Shown: piece after piece, positions 42,880 through 52,788 of the stretch
Layout: every line of letters starts with the position of its first letter
Position numbering within the stretch: position 1 is the first letter of the stretch
DNA from: Acinetobacter sp. WCHAc010034
Lineage (GTDB): Bacteria; Pseudomonadota; Gammaproteobacteria; Pseudomonadales; Moraxellaceae
Length of the DNA: 64,000 nucleotides
Direction: 5' to 3'
Assembly (NCBI RefSeq): GCF_001696615.3
Contig: NZ_CP032279.1
Location: forward strand, 930,001-994,000
Program-made: the position numbers and the translations under genes
The notes under the pieces: generated by a model
Told to the model about the DNA's origin: nothing
Database searches by the model: none
Seen by the model: the letters and a program-made list of their open reading frames with translations, nothing else

Positions 42880-45800
42880 TTAGTCAATTACACCGCTGAT
42901 GCCGATGCGCACGCTTGGATCGCCTTGCGATGCCGCCGCAACACCGCCGGTTAATGACCAGCGTCCGTTATCTGCTGTTTTACGGAAAGTTACGCCAATT
43001 GCGTTTTCACCGCCATGGTAGGCTGCGCCCACAGCATAGGTATATTTGCCTGCAATAAATGGAGCATTTTCAAGCGCCATAGCAGCAGCAATGCCGGCAT
43101 TGGCTTTCTTCTCAATACCATCAATACGCTGATTAGTTTCAGTAAAGGCTTGCTCTAAACGGTCACCCAGATTGGTAATGCGGTTTCCTAGGGCCTGATC
43201 CGCTTTGTTCAAGGCATCGACTGCACCGCCAACGTCAGCATAGCTTTGCGCCGTACTGCCATGGCCTACGGTATAGCTTGGCGCAACCCAGCCGCCATTT
43301 TCAAACTTCGCGCCGCCGCCAAGGTATTCAGCCACTTTCTGATTGGCTGTGTTCAGCTGTGAGCCGTTTACCGCATCTTTAGATACTGCATTAATTGCCC
43401 CATCTTTAACGCCTGTAACAATACGGTCACCCTGAGTGCCAGATACATTGAGTATCGTACCGCCCGAATCTTTGCCAACAGTAATGTCGCCATTTGGCGT
43501 TTGCTGCTGCACTAAGCCAGACTTGCCATTGTTGATATTGCTAATGCTGGTTTGAATGCCTTGGATGTCATTTGTGTTTTTGTTCACTTGCTGCTGAACA
43601 TTCCACAATTGGCCGCCATTTACAGCATCTTTCGAACCTTGAGCAACAGCACCATCTTTGACATTCGCAATTGTGGTGCCATTCGCGCCGCCTAATGTGA
43701 TTTTATCTTTAGATGCAGTGTCATATTTCACCGCATTGTTAGAAAGCTGAGTGACATCATTCGCTACATTTTTAATTGCTGAGTCTAATTGCCCTTTATT
43801 CACAGCATCGGTTGCGTTTGTACCTGCTGCAACATTGGTAATTTGCTTATTGCCAGCATTAATACCTTGAGTTGTGATGCTTGGCCCACCAGCAATAATC
43901 AATCCAGTGTTATTCAACACAACAGCATTATTGCCAATCGTAATACCCGCATTATTGAGAACAGTGTTGCCCGCTTTAACAGAATCAACCATTAAATCTT
44001 GCGCAGTTGCTATTTCATAATTATCTGAACCATCTAGATTTTTGCTCTTGTTCACAACAATATTTTGACCTTTCGTCACTGTTGTTTTAGAGGTTATAGC
44101 CGTAGATGTAATGGCTTTGTCTAATGCATCTAAAGCATCACCAACATTCGTTTGAGTACTTTTCGCAACATTATAGGTAGGCCCAGTAATTGTTCCATTC
44201 GCATTGACAGCCGCATTACCACCCAAACTCTTCACAAGTGAATTCTGGGTCGTAACAACTTGATTACCAACCGCTTTCAATTGCGCAACGTTTACAGCAT
44301 CAGCATCTTGAGTACCTGCTGCAACACCCGTAATCTGACGATAAATACCGCTTGCTGCATCACCAACTGCAACAGCGCCAGTCGTTGAGGTTGTTTTATT
44401 GATTGCTGCCTTATCTGCATTTGTTGCAGTAGATAACGCATAACCTGTAACGCCTGCACCCGTTGTGGCAGCAGAACCTGTGCCTAATACAACAGAACCA
44501 GCAACCGTTTTAGTCACATTATTTCCAAGTACAAAAGTATCATCTGTAAGCACTTGGTTATTGTTACCCACAGAATAACTGTTACTACCATTAACAATGG
44601 TTGGATCACCAATTGCACCAGAATGATTGCCTTTAACTTTATTCCCTGTACCAATACTGATTGATTGTGTACCTAATGCTTCAGCACCATTACCAATTGC
44701 AATTGATTGTATACCTTGAACTTTAGCATTATGACCTAGAGCAACTGAGCTATCTGCGCCCGCAGCAACAATGGCATTAACGCCTATTGCAGTAGAATTT
44801 AGACCACTTGCACTTGAATCATTGGTTGTGCCTAAATCACCTTTAGACGTGTCCGCATTGGTATGGAAGAATTTCGTACCTTCTGTATTCATCTTCTGAA
44901 CAGTTTGACCAATCGTCAAACGATCGGTAGTTTCCTGTCCTTGCTTGTTATAAGTTAAGAACAATGAATCTTGATTGGTATTATCAAGCTTCGTATTTAC
45001 AACCTGATCAATAATATTGACTTTATTGCCACTAGCATCGACAACTTCGGTAATGTTGCTAGAAATCACTTGCTTCAATTGTTCTTCAGTCGCTGCACGA
45101 CCTTGTGTAGCAAAGTCTGCTGCAGATAAGTTCTTATTGCTTAAACCAGTAATGTCATTGTTGGCTTTGTTCAGTACAACACCACCTACAGTGACTTTAT
45201 CGAAACTTACATCTTTCGCGGTTGCTACGGTGTAAATGCTTTGACCATCTGTACCAACGGTTGAAGTGACTTTAATATTGTCGCCTTCTTTAACCTCAGT
45301 CTTAGCTGCTTTCGCTGTGTTGCTTACACTGTTGATTGCACCATCAATCGTGTTCGCACCGGTGCCGCCAATGTTGGTCGTGGTAATAGCGCCAGTCACT
45401 GCATTTATAGTCGTACTACCGCCAATTGCATTTTTAATGCTGTTCGATACGGTATAAAGCTGACTGCCATTAATAGCATCGCTTGAACTTGCGTTGACTG
45501 CACCTGCTTTCACATTGGTGATCGTGGTACCTGCTGCTCCGCCGCCTAAAGTCACTTTGTCTTTTGTGGCTGCGCTGTCGTATTTCACTGCTGCACTGTC
45601 TGTTGCGGTTTGTGCATCACTTACAAGTTTCAATTGGTCTTCTGTCGCTGCCTGGCCGCTGGTGATGCTGGCCGCATTCCATGCCTTGTTGCTTAAGCCG
45701 CCGATCTTGCCTGCAGTGCCATTGATCGTTACAGGATTAGAACCCGCACCGCTGCCTACAGTAATGCTGTTGCCCAGGCCAAGCTGTACGCCATCTGCCG

Positions 45801-48800
45801 TTGTTGTACTGGTGATGCTGCCGTCTGCTGAGGCTTTGACATTGATCGTGTCGCCCAGCTTGAACTGGCTGGCAGTTGTACCATTGCCGAATTTGATGCC
45901 TGTGTTGGTCACTGCTGTTTTGGCATCAATCACTGCATTGTTTAAGTCGCCTGCGTTGACGCCTTTGCCTGCATTCGCAATATCGGTGTAATCGCCTGCG
46001 CTGGCCACATTGTTCAGGCTGGTGCCGCCGCTGGTAGCGATCTTGCCCGTCACAGGATCTTTCACGCTGCCGGATGCTGTACCTGCAAAGGTCACACTGT
46101 CTTTGTTCGGCACACCGGAATTGTCATCGTACTTAACCGCATAGCTGTCCGTCTTGCCTTGCGCATCACTGACCGTTTTCAGCTGTTCTTCAGTCGCTGC
46201 GCGGCCCTGTGTAGCAAAATCTGCCGCCAATAAGTTCTTATTGCTTAAACCGGTAATGTCATTGTTGGCTTTGTTCAGTACAACACCGCCTACAGTGACT
46301 TTATCGAAACTTACATCTTTCGCTGTTGCTACGGTGTAAATGCTTTGACCATCTGTACCAACGGCTGAAGTGACTTTAATATTGCCGCCTTCTTTAACTT
46401 CGGTCTTAGCTGCTTTCGCTGTATTGCTTACACTGTTGATTGCACCATCAATCGTGTTCGCACCGGTGCCGCCAATGTTGGTGGTGGTGATGGCTCCAGT
46501 CACTGCATTTATGCTGGTATTGCCGCCGATTGCATTTTTAATGCTGTTCGATACTGCATGAAGCTGGCCGCCGTTGATGGCATCGCTGGAACTTGCGTTG
46601 ACTGCGCCTGCTTTCAGATTGGTGATCGTCGTGCCCGCAGCTCCGCCGCCTAAAGTCACTTTGTCTTTCGTTGCTGCGCTATCATACTTCACCGCCGCAT
46701 CGTCCGTGGCTTTTTGCGCATCGCTGACTGATTTCAGCTGGTCTTCTGTCGCTGCTTGACCGCTGGTGATGCTGGCCGCATTCCATGCCTTGTTGCTTAA
46801 ACCGCCGATGGTATTGCTTGCGCCATCAATTTTAATTTTCGTGACGCCGCTGCCGACATTGACCGCATCTTTAACACTGATGCTGTCACTCAGGCCAAGC
46901 TGTACGCCTGCTGCTGTTGTCGTGCTGGCGATATTGCTGTCGCCTTCAACTTTAATCGTATCGCCCAGGGCAAACTTATTCGCTGCGCCAGTACTGCCTC
47001 CAAAGCGGATTCCTTTGTCCGCCGCTGTTTTAACAGCTGTAATCGCGCCGTCAATCGTGTTCGCGCCGGTGCCGCCGATGTTGCTGGTGGTGATGGCTCC
47101 AGTCACTGGATTTATGCTGGTATTGCCGCCAATTGCATTTTTAATGCTGTTCGATACTGCATGAAGCTGGCCGCCGTTGATGGCATCGCTTGAGTCTGCA
47201 TTGACTTCGCCCGCCTTGATGTTCGTAAGCGTCGTACCGCCGGCGCCTCCTAAGGTTACTTTGCCCTTATTGACTGAACCGTCCGCATTCTTGTCATATT
47301 TGACTGCAAACTCATCCGTTTTATCCTGCGCATCACTGACTGACTTCAGCTGGTCTTCTGTCGCTGCTTGACCGCTGGTGATGCTGGCCGCATTCCACGC
47401 CTTGTTGCTTAAGCCGCCGATCTTGCCTGCAGTGCCATTGATCGTTACAGGATTAGAACCCGCACCGCTGCCTACAGTAATACTGTTGCCTAAGCCAAGC
47501 TGTACGCCATCTGCCGTTGTTGTACTGGTGATGCTGCCGTCTGCTGAAGCTTTGACATTAATCGTGTCGCCCAGCTTGAACTGGCTGGCAGTTGTACCAT
47601 TGCCGAATTTGATGCCTGTGTTGGTCACTGCTGTTTTGGCATCAATGACCGCATTGTTCAAGTCGCCTGCGTTTACGCCTTTGCCTGCATTAGCAATATC
47701 GGTGTAATCGCCTGCGCTGGCTACATTGTTCAGGCTGGTGCCGCCGGTGGTAGCGATCTTGCCCGTCACAGGATCTTTCACGCTGCCGGATGCTGTACCT
47801 GCAAAGGTCACACTGTCTTTGTTCGGCACACCGGAATTGTCATCGTACTTAACTGCATAATTGTCTGTCTTGCCTTGCGCATCGCTGACTGACTTCAGCT
47901 GGTCTTCGGTCGCCGCCTGGCCGCTGGTGATGCTGGACGCATTCCATGCCTTGTTGCTTAAACCGCCGATGGTATTGCTTGCGCCATCAATTTTAATTTT
48001 CGTGACGCCGCTGCCGACATTGACCGCATCTTTAACACTGATGCTGTCACTCAGGCCAAGCTGTACGCCTGCTGCTGTTGTCGTGCTGGCGATATTGCTG
48101 TCGCCTTCAACTTTAATTGTATCGCCCAGAGCAAACTTATTCGCTGCGCCAGTACTGCCTCCAAAGCTGATTCCTTTGTCCGCCGCTGTTTTAACAGCTG
48201 TAATCGCGCCGTCAATGGTATTCGCGCCGGTGCCGCCGATGTTGTTGGTGGTGATGGCTCCAGTCACTGCATTTATGCTGGTATTGCCGCCGATTGCATT
48301 TTTAATGCTGTTCGATACTGCATGAAGCTGGCTGCCGTTAATGGCATCGCTTGAGTCTGCATTGACTTCGCCCGCCTTGACATTGGTGATCGTCGTACCT
48401 GCTGCTCCGCCGCCTAAAGTCACTTTGTCTTTCGTCGCTGCGCTGTCGTACTTCACTGCTGCACTGTCTGTTGCAGTTTGTGCATCACTTACAAGTTTCA
48501 ATTGGTCTTCTGTCGCTGCTTGCCCGCTGGTGATGCTTGATGCATTCCATGTCTTGTTGCTTAAACCGCCTATCTTGCCTGATGCGCCATCAACCGTGAT
48601 CTGTGTGGCGCCGCTGCCGACTTTAACCGTATTGCCTAAGCCTAGCTGCACGCCATCTGCTGTCGCTGTACTGGTGATGCTGCCGTCTGCTGATGCTTTG
48701 ACATTGATCGTGTCACCCAGCTTGAACTGGCTGGCAGTTGTACCATTGCCGAACTTGATGCCTGTGTTGGTCACTGCTGTTTTGGCATCAATGACCGCAT

Positions 48801-51800
48801 TGTTCAAGTCGCCTGCGTTTACGCCTTTGCCTGCATTAGCAATATCGGTGTAGTCGCCTGCACTGGCTACATTGTTCAGGCTGGTGCCGCCAATAGTGCT
48901 AATTTTACCTGTTGCCGGATCCTTCACGCTGCTGGATGCTGTACCCGCTAAGGTCACTTTATCTTTGTTCGGCGCACCGGAGTTGTCATCGTACTTAACT
49001 GCATAATTGTCTGTCTTACCTTGCGCATCGCTGACCATTTTCAGCTGTTCTTCTGTCGCTGCGCGGCCCTGTGTAGCAAAGTCTGCTGCCGATAAGTTCT
49101 TATTGCTTAAACCAGTAATGTCATTGTTGGCTTTATTCAGTACAACACCGCCCACAGTGACTTTATCGAAACTTACATCTTTCGCTGTTGCTACGGTGTA
49201 AATGCTTTGACCATCTGCACCAACGGCTGAAGTGACTTTAATATTGCCGCCTTCTTTAACTTCGGTCTTAGCTGCTTTCGCTGTATTGCTTACACTGTTG
49301 ATTGCACCATCAATCGTGTTCGCACCGGTGCCGCCAATGTTAGTGGTGGTGATGGCTCCAGTCACTGCATTTATGCTGGTATTGCCGCCGATTGCATTTT
49401 TAATGCTGTTCGATACTGCATGCAGCTGGCCGCCGTTGATGGCATCGCTTGAACTTGCGTTGACTGCACCCGCCTTGACATTGGTGATCGTCGTACCCGC
49501 TGCTCCGCCGCCTAAAGTCACTTTGTCTTTCGTCGCTGCACTGTCGTACTTCACTGCTGTACTGTCTGTTGCAGTTTGTGCATCACTGACAAGTTTCAAT
49601 TGGTCTTCTGTCGCTGCTTGACCGCTGGTGATGCTTGCTGCATTCCATGTCTTATTGCTTAATCCACCAATTTTTCCTGTGCTGCCATCAACCGTGATCT
49701 GTGTTGCACCACTGCCGACTTTAACCGTATTGCCTAAGCCAAGCTGTACGCCGTCTGCCGTCGCTGTACTGGTGATGCTGCCGTCTGCTGAAGCTTTGAC
49801 ATTGATCGTATCACCCAGCTTGAACTGGTTGGCTGTTGTACCATTGCCGAACTTGATGCCTGTGTTGGTCACTGCTGTTTTGGCATCAATGACCGCATTG
49901 TTCAAGTCGCCTGCGTTTACGCCTTTGCCTGCATTAGCAATATCGGTGTAGTCGCCTGCACTGGCTACATTGTTCAGGCTGGTGCCGCCAATAGTGCTAA
50001 TTTTACCTGTTGCCGGATCCTTCACGCTGCTGGATGCTGTACCCGCTAAGGTCACTTTATCTTTGTTCGGCGCACCGGAGTTGTCATCGTACTTAACTGC
50101 ATAATTGTCTGTCTTACCTTGCGCATCGCTGACCATTTTCAGCTGTTCTTCTGTCGCTGCGCGGCCCTGTGTAGCAAAGTCTGCTGCCGATAAGTTCTTA
50201 TTGCTTAAACCAGTAATGTCATTGTTGGCTTTATTCAGTACAACACCGCCCACAGTGACTTTATCGAAACTTACATCTTTCGCTGTTGCTACGGTGTAAA
50301 TGCTTTGACCATCTGCACCAACGGCTGAAGTGACTTTAATATTGCCGCCTTCTTTAACTTCGGTCTTAGCTGCTTTCGCTGTATTGCTTACACTGTTGAT
50401 TGCACCATCAATCGTGTTCGCACCGGTGCCGCCAATGTTAGTGGTGGTGATGGCTCCAGTCACTGCATTTATGCTGGTATTGCCGCCGATTGCATTTTTA
50501 ATGCTGTTCGATACTGCATGCAGCTGGCCGCCGTTGATGGCATCGCTTGAACTTGCGTTGACTGCACCCGCCTTGACATTGGTGATCGTCGTACCCGCTG
50601 CTCCGCCGCCTAAAGTCACTTTGTCTTTCGTCGCTGCACTGTCGTACTTCACTGCTGTACTGTCTGTTGCAGTTTGTGCATCACTGACAAGTTTCAATTG
50701 GTCTTCTGTCGCTGCTTGACCGCTGGTGATGCTTGCTGCATTCCATGTCTTATTGCTTAATCCACCAATTTTTCCTGTGCTGCCATCAACCGTGATCTGT
50801 GTTGCACCACTGCCGACTTTAACCGTATTGCCTAAGCCAAGCTGTACTCCATCTGCCGTCGCTGTACTGGTGATGCTGCCGTCTGCTGAAGCTTTGACAT
50901 TGATCGTGTCACCCAATTTGTATTGGTTGGCTGTTGTACCATTGCCGAACTTGATGCCTGTGTTGGTCACTGCTGTTTTGGCATCAATGACCGCATTGTT
51001 CAAGTCGCCTGCGTTTACGCCTTTGCTTGCGTTAGCAATATCGGTGTAATCGCCTGCGCTGGCCACATTGTTCAGGCTGGTGCCGCCGCTGGTGGTGATC
51101 TTGCCTGTTGCCGGATCTTTCACGCTGCCGGATGCTGTACCTGCTAAGGTCACGCTGTCTTTGTTCGGCACGCCTGCATTATCATCGTACTTAACCGCAT
51201 AATTGTCTGTCTTGCCTTGCGCATCACTGACCGTTTTTAGCTGTCCGCCATTCACCGCATCTTTTGAGTTGGCGGCAATTGTGCCATCCGCAACATTAGT
51301 CAATTTAGCCGCAGCCGTCGTTGAGCCATTTGCATTTTGTATCGAAGTAATGACATTGGCTGCAGCAACGGCAGTCGGCGTGCCTATTTTATCCCCGTCA
51401 GCATCGACAGAAGCAGAAGCATACCAATTGTTATCATTTGCCTTAGTCAATTTATTGCCGAAAGCATCTGTGTAAACCACAGGTGAAGCAGCTTTGTTTG
51501 TTTGCATTTGGCCTATTAGGGTATTTGTTACAGCATAAATCTGGCTGCCGTTAATCGCGTCTGTCGAAGTTGCTGAAATCGCTCCTGGCGCAACGTTTTT
51601 AATTTGGCGCTCATTGCCAATGTTGCCGACCGATACTTGACGGCCCGCATCAGACGCTGTACCCGCAAAGCCACTGGCACCCACAAAGCCTGTAAAGCCC
51701 ACACCATTCACAGTAGCGTTTTGCACTTTTGTTGCAGCACCGTCTGTTTTACTGCCGGCGCCTAAAGCTACACTGCCATCTTTATCTGATGTCGCACCAA

Positions 51801-52530
51801 CCCCTAATGCCGTTGAAGCTACGCCATTGGCTTGTGTACGTGTGCCAAATGATGTAGATAGATTGCCTAATGCGGAGGCTTGAACGCCAATAGCAACAGC
51901 GCCATCCCCCGTTGTCGTTCCATAATATTGGTTGTTAGGGCCTGTTAAATTGTCATACGTCCGGATTAAATTATCGCCTGTTAAGTTCTTATAGGTCACG
52001 GCAGCAGCGGTATTATTATTGGTTCCGGCTACTTTGTTTAAATCATCTCCGCCAATCGCAATAGATGAGTTGCCGGCTGCCCTGATATTTGCGCCTAAAC
52101 CGACAGATTGATCGCCTTTAGTTTGGGCATCGTAGCCTATTGCAATACTCTGGCCTCCCTGAGTATTGCCTGCATTCACTTTAGTAGTCGCATTTCCGCC
52201 AATTGCAATAGAATTTGTTCCGCTGGAATCAGTTCCGCACCCAACAGCAATATCCCCGCTGCTGCGTGTTGCCCCTGATGAACAATTTGGCGTATCTATT
52301 GAATTGGTGCCAATAGCAGCAAATGCAAAAGACGGTGCAAGTACAGTCAGTACCGCTAAGGATAAGGCTTTGTAATTAAATGCTTCTTTTGCTGCTATTT
52401 CAATTTTTTCGCTGCTTGCAGCATTGCCGATAGTACCGCTGTTCGCTTTTGTTTTACCTTTTGCAATTTCAGAAACCGCCACCCACGCCCCAAGAGAAGC
52501 ATTCCAAACGATCTTATAAATCTTATTCAT
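42880..52530 (-). CDS. ataA: Giant trimeric autotransporter adhesin (AtaA/Ata type)
   Basis: Type Vc adhesin of 3216 residues. The N-terminus MNKIYKIVWNASLGAWVAVS is the extended signal-peptide region, with the hydrophobic core (SLAVLTVLAPSFAFA) ending near residue 70. A YadA-like head with SIAIGG/SVALGA repeats spans about 85-300 and ends in a neck (DAINGSQIYAV). A long stalk of repeated neck and GLSNK-type modules runs from about 400 to 2500. A second head follows near 2560-2700 (NSTAIGVNA, SVALGHNAK, SIAIGNGAE), then more stalk. The last 90 residues are the YadA beta-barrel anchor, ending RIGISGVID. The ATG at 52530 follows AAAAGG; an ATG at 52536 is too close to it. It forms an operon with tpgA. 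Confidence 0.95.
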   Translation of the reverse strand: MNKIYKIVWNASLGAWVAVSEIAKGKTKANSGTIGNAASSEKIEIAAKEAFNYKALSLAVLTVLAPSFAFAAIGTNSIDTPNCSSGATRSSGDIAVGCGTDSSGTNSIAIGGNATTKVNAGNTQGGQSIAIGYDAQTKGDQSVGLGANIRAAGNSSIAIGGDDLNKVAGTNNNTAAAVTYKNLTGDNLIRTYDNLTGPNNQYYGTTTGDGAVAIGVQASALGNLSTSFGTRTQANGVASTALGVGATSDKDGSVALGAGSKTDGAATKVQNATVNGVGFTGFVGASGFAGTASDAGRQVSVGNIGNERQIKNVAPGAISATSTDAINGSQIYAVTNTLIGQMQTNKAASPVVYTDAFGNKLTKANDNNWYASASVDADGDKIGTPTAVAAANVITSIQNANGSTTAAAKLTNVADGTIAANSKDAVNGGQLKTVSDAQGKTDNYAVKYDDNAGVPNKDSVTLAGTASGSVKDPATGKITTSGGTSLNNVASAGDYTDIANASKGVNAGDLNNAVIDAKTAVTNTGIKFGNGTTANQYKLGDTINVKASADGSITSTATADGVQLGLGNTVKVGSGATQITVDGSTGKIGGLSNKTWNAASITSGQAATEDQLKLVSDAQTATDSTAVKYDSAATKDKVTLGGGAAGTTITNVKAGAVNASSSDAINGGQLHAVSNSIKNAIGGNTSINAVTGAITTTNIGGTGANTIDGAINSVSNTAKAAKTEVKEGGNIKVTSAVGADGQSIYTVATAKDVSFDKVTVGGVVLNKANNDITGLSNKNLSAADFATQGRAATEEQLKMVSDAQGKTDNYAVKYDDNSGAPNKDKVTLAGTASSSVKDPATGKISTIGGTSLNNVASAGDYTDIANAGKGVNAGDLNNAVIDAKTAVTNTGIKFGNGTTANQFKLGDTINVKASADGSITSTATADGVQLGLGNTVKVGSGATQITVDGSTGKIGGLSNKTWNAASITSGQAATEDQLKLVSDAQTATDSTAVKYDSAATKDKVTLGGGAAGTTITNVKAGAVNASSSDAINGGQLHAVSNSIKNAIGGNTSINAVTGAITTTNIGGTGANTIDGAINSVSNTAKAAKTEVKEGGNIKVTSAVGADGQSIYTVATAKDVSFDKVTVGGVVLNKANNDITGLSNKNLSAADFATQGRAATEEQLKMVSDAQGKTDNYAVKYDDNSGAPNKDKVTLAGTASSSVKDPATGKISTIGGTSLNNVASAGDYTDIANAGKGVNAGDLNNAVIDAKTAVTNTGIKFGNGTTASQFKLGDTINVKASADGSITSTATADGVQLGLGNTVKVGSGATQITVDGASGKIGGLSNKTWNASSITSGQAATEDQLKLVSDAQTATDSAAVKYDSAATKDKVTLGGGAAGTTITNVKAGEVNADSSDAINGSQLHAVSNSIKNAIGGNTSINAVTGAITTNNIGGTGANTIDGAITAVKTAADKGISFGGSTGAANKFALGDTIKVEGDSNIASTTTAAGVQLGLSDSISVKDAVNVGSGVTKIKIDGASNTIGGLSNKAWNASSITSGQAATEDQLKSVSDAQGKTDNYAVKYDDNSGVPNKDSVTFAGTASGSVKDPVTGKIATTGGTSLNNVASAGDYTDIANAGKGVNAGDLNNAVIDAKTAVTNTGIKFGNGTTASQFKLGDTINVKASADGSITSTTTADGVQLGLGNSITVGSGAGSNPVTINGTAGKIGGLSNKAWNAASITSGQAATEDQLKSVSDAQDKTDEFAVKYDKNADGSVNKGKVTLGGAGGTTLTNIKAGEVNADSSDAINGGQLHAVSNSIKNAIGGNTSINPVTGAITTSNIGGTGANTIDGAITAVKTAADKGIRFGGSTGAANKFALGDTIKVEGDSNIASTTTAAGVQLGLSDSISVKDAVNVGSGVTKIKIDGASNTIGGLSNKAWNAASITSGQAATEDQLKSVSDAQKATDDAAVKYDSAATKDKVTLGGGAAGTTITNLKAGAVNASSSDAINGGQLHAVSNSIKNAIGGNTSINAVTGAITTTNIGGTGANTIDGAINSVSNTAKAAKTEVKEGGNIKVTSAVGTDGQSIYTVATAKDVSFDKVTVGGVVLNKANNDITGLSNKNLLAADFATQGRAATEEQLKTVSDAQGKTDSYAVKYDDNSGVPNKDSVTFAGTASGSVKDPVTGKIATSGGTSLNNVASAGDYTDIANAGKGVNAGDLNNAVIDAKTAVTNTGIKFGNGTTASQFKLGDTINVKASADGSITSTTTADGVQLGLGNSITVGSGAGSNPVTINGTAGKIGGLSNKAWNAASITSGQAATEDQLKLVSDAQTATDSAAVKYDSAATKDKVTLGGGAAGTTITNVKAGAVNASSSDAINGSQLYTVSNSIKNAIGGSTTINAVTGAITTTNIGGTGANTIDGAINSVSNTAKAAKTEVKEGDNIKVTSTVGTDGQSIYTVATAKDVSFDKVTVGGVVLNKANNDITGLSNKNLSAADFATQGRAATEEQLKQVISSNITEVVDASGNKVNIIDQVVNTKLDNTNQDSLFLTYNKQGQETTDRLTIGQTVQKMNTEGTKFFHTNADTSKGDLGTTNDSSASGLNSTAIGVNAIVAAGADSSVALGHNAKVQGIQSIAIGNGAEALGTQSISIGTGNKVKGNHSGAIGDPTIVNGSNSYSVGNNNQVLTDDTFVLGNNVTKTVAGSVVLGTGSAATTGAGVTGYALSTATNADKAAINKTTSTTGAVAVGDAASGIYRQITGVAAGTQDADAVNVAQLKAVGNQVVTTQNSLVKSLGGNAAVNANGTITGPTYNVAKSTQTNVGDALDALDKAITSTAITSKTTVTKGQNIVVNKSKNLDGSDNYEIATAQDLMVDSVKAGNTVLNNAGITIGNNAVVLNNTGLIIAGGPSITTQGINAGNKQITNVAAGTNATDAVNKGQLDSAIKNVANDVTQLSNNAVKYDTASKDKITLGGANGTTIANVKDGAVAQGSKDAVNGGQLWNVQQQVNKNTNDIQGIQTSISNINNGKSGLVQQQTPNGDITVGKDSGGTILNVSGTQGDRIVTGVKDGAINAVSKDAVNGSQLNTANQKVAEYLGGGAKFENGGWVAPSYTVGHGSTAQSYADVGGAVDALNKADQALGNRITNLGDRLEQAFTETNQRIDGIEKKANAGIAAAMALENAPFIAGKYTYAVGAAYHGGENAIGVTFRKTADNGRWSLTGGVAAASQGDPSVRIGISGVID
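48839..51034 (-). repeat. Two near-identical tandem 1098-bp repeats in the adhesin stalk
   Basis: Bases 48839-49936 and 49937-51034 are almost identical over 1098 bp (366 codons). I see only scattered differences, such as around 49840 versus 50910. More diverged copies of the same modules lie on both sides, from about 45000 to 51240. Such near-identity points to recent duplication or gene conversion, and the copy number may vary between strains. Confidence 0.85.
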
Positions 52531-52603
52531 TTCCATACCTTTTTAGTGATGCATTTCTCTTTAGCAATAAAGAGCGTGATTTGTTATTTTTATTATGGCT
52601 AAA

Positions 52604-52657
52604 AAAATGTGCAAATTGAACATTAATTAACAATCAAATGTTCAATTTGCACATTTT
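52604..52657. promoter_or_regulatory. 21-bp perfect inverted repeat ahead of the adhesin gene
   Basis: Arms 52604-52624 and 52637-52657 are perfect reverse complements separated by 12 nt. The right arm reads AATGTTCAATTTGCACATTT plus T. On the minus strand the hairpin is followed by seven T residues, so it could act as a terminator or leader attenuator. Each arm also resembles the palindrome at 53615-53637, so it may be a double operator. It ends 74 bp upstream of the start codon. Confidence 0.7.
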
Positions 52658-52737
52658 AGTATGTAACAAAATATTTCTTTATTTTGCTTTTAAAAGACGC
52701 TTTTCCTTCAACAATCCTGCATCTAAAAAAACTCAGG

Positions 52738-52766
52738 CGAAAAAAAGGCCTCTTTTCAGAGGCCTT
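52738..52766 (-). terminator. Terminator of the lipoprotein gene
   Basis: On the minus strand AAGGCCTCT (52766-52758) and AGAGGCCTT (52753-52745) pair around GAAA, followed by at least five T residues. It lies 23 bp past the stop of the gene at 52789. It separates that transcript from the adhesin gene. Confidence 0.85.
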
Positions 52767-52788
52767 CCGCGAATAAATCGATATCTAT

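Noticed and set aside
43789..52375. Many open frames on the plus strand opposite the adhesin gene
   Set aside because: They repeat with the period of the stalk modules and are mirror frames of repetitive coding sequence; none has a ribosome site or a recognisable domain.
42880..52530. CRISPR array or other short regular repeats in the adhesin region
   Set aside because: The repeats are long, in frame and encode the stalk modules. I saw no short direct repeats with unique spacers anywhere in the window.
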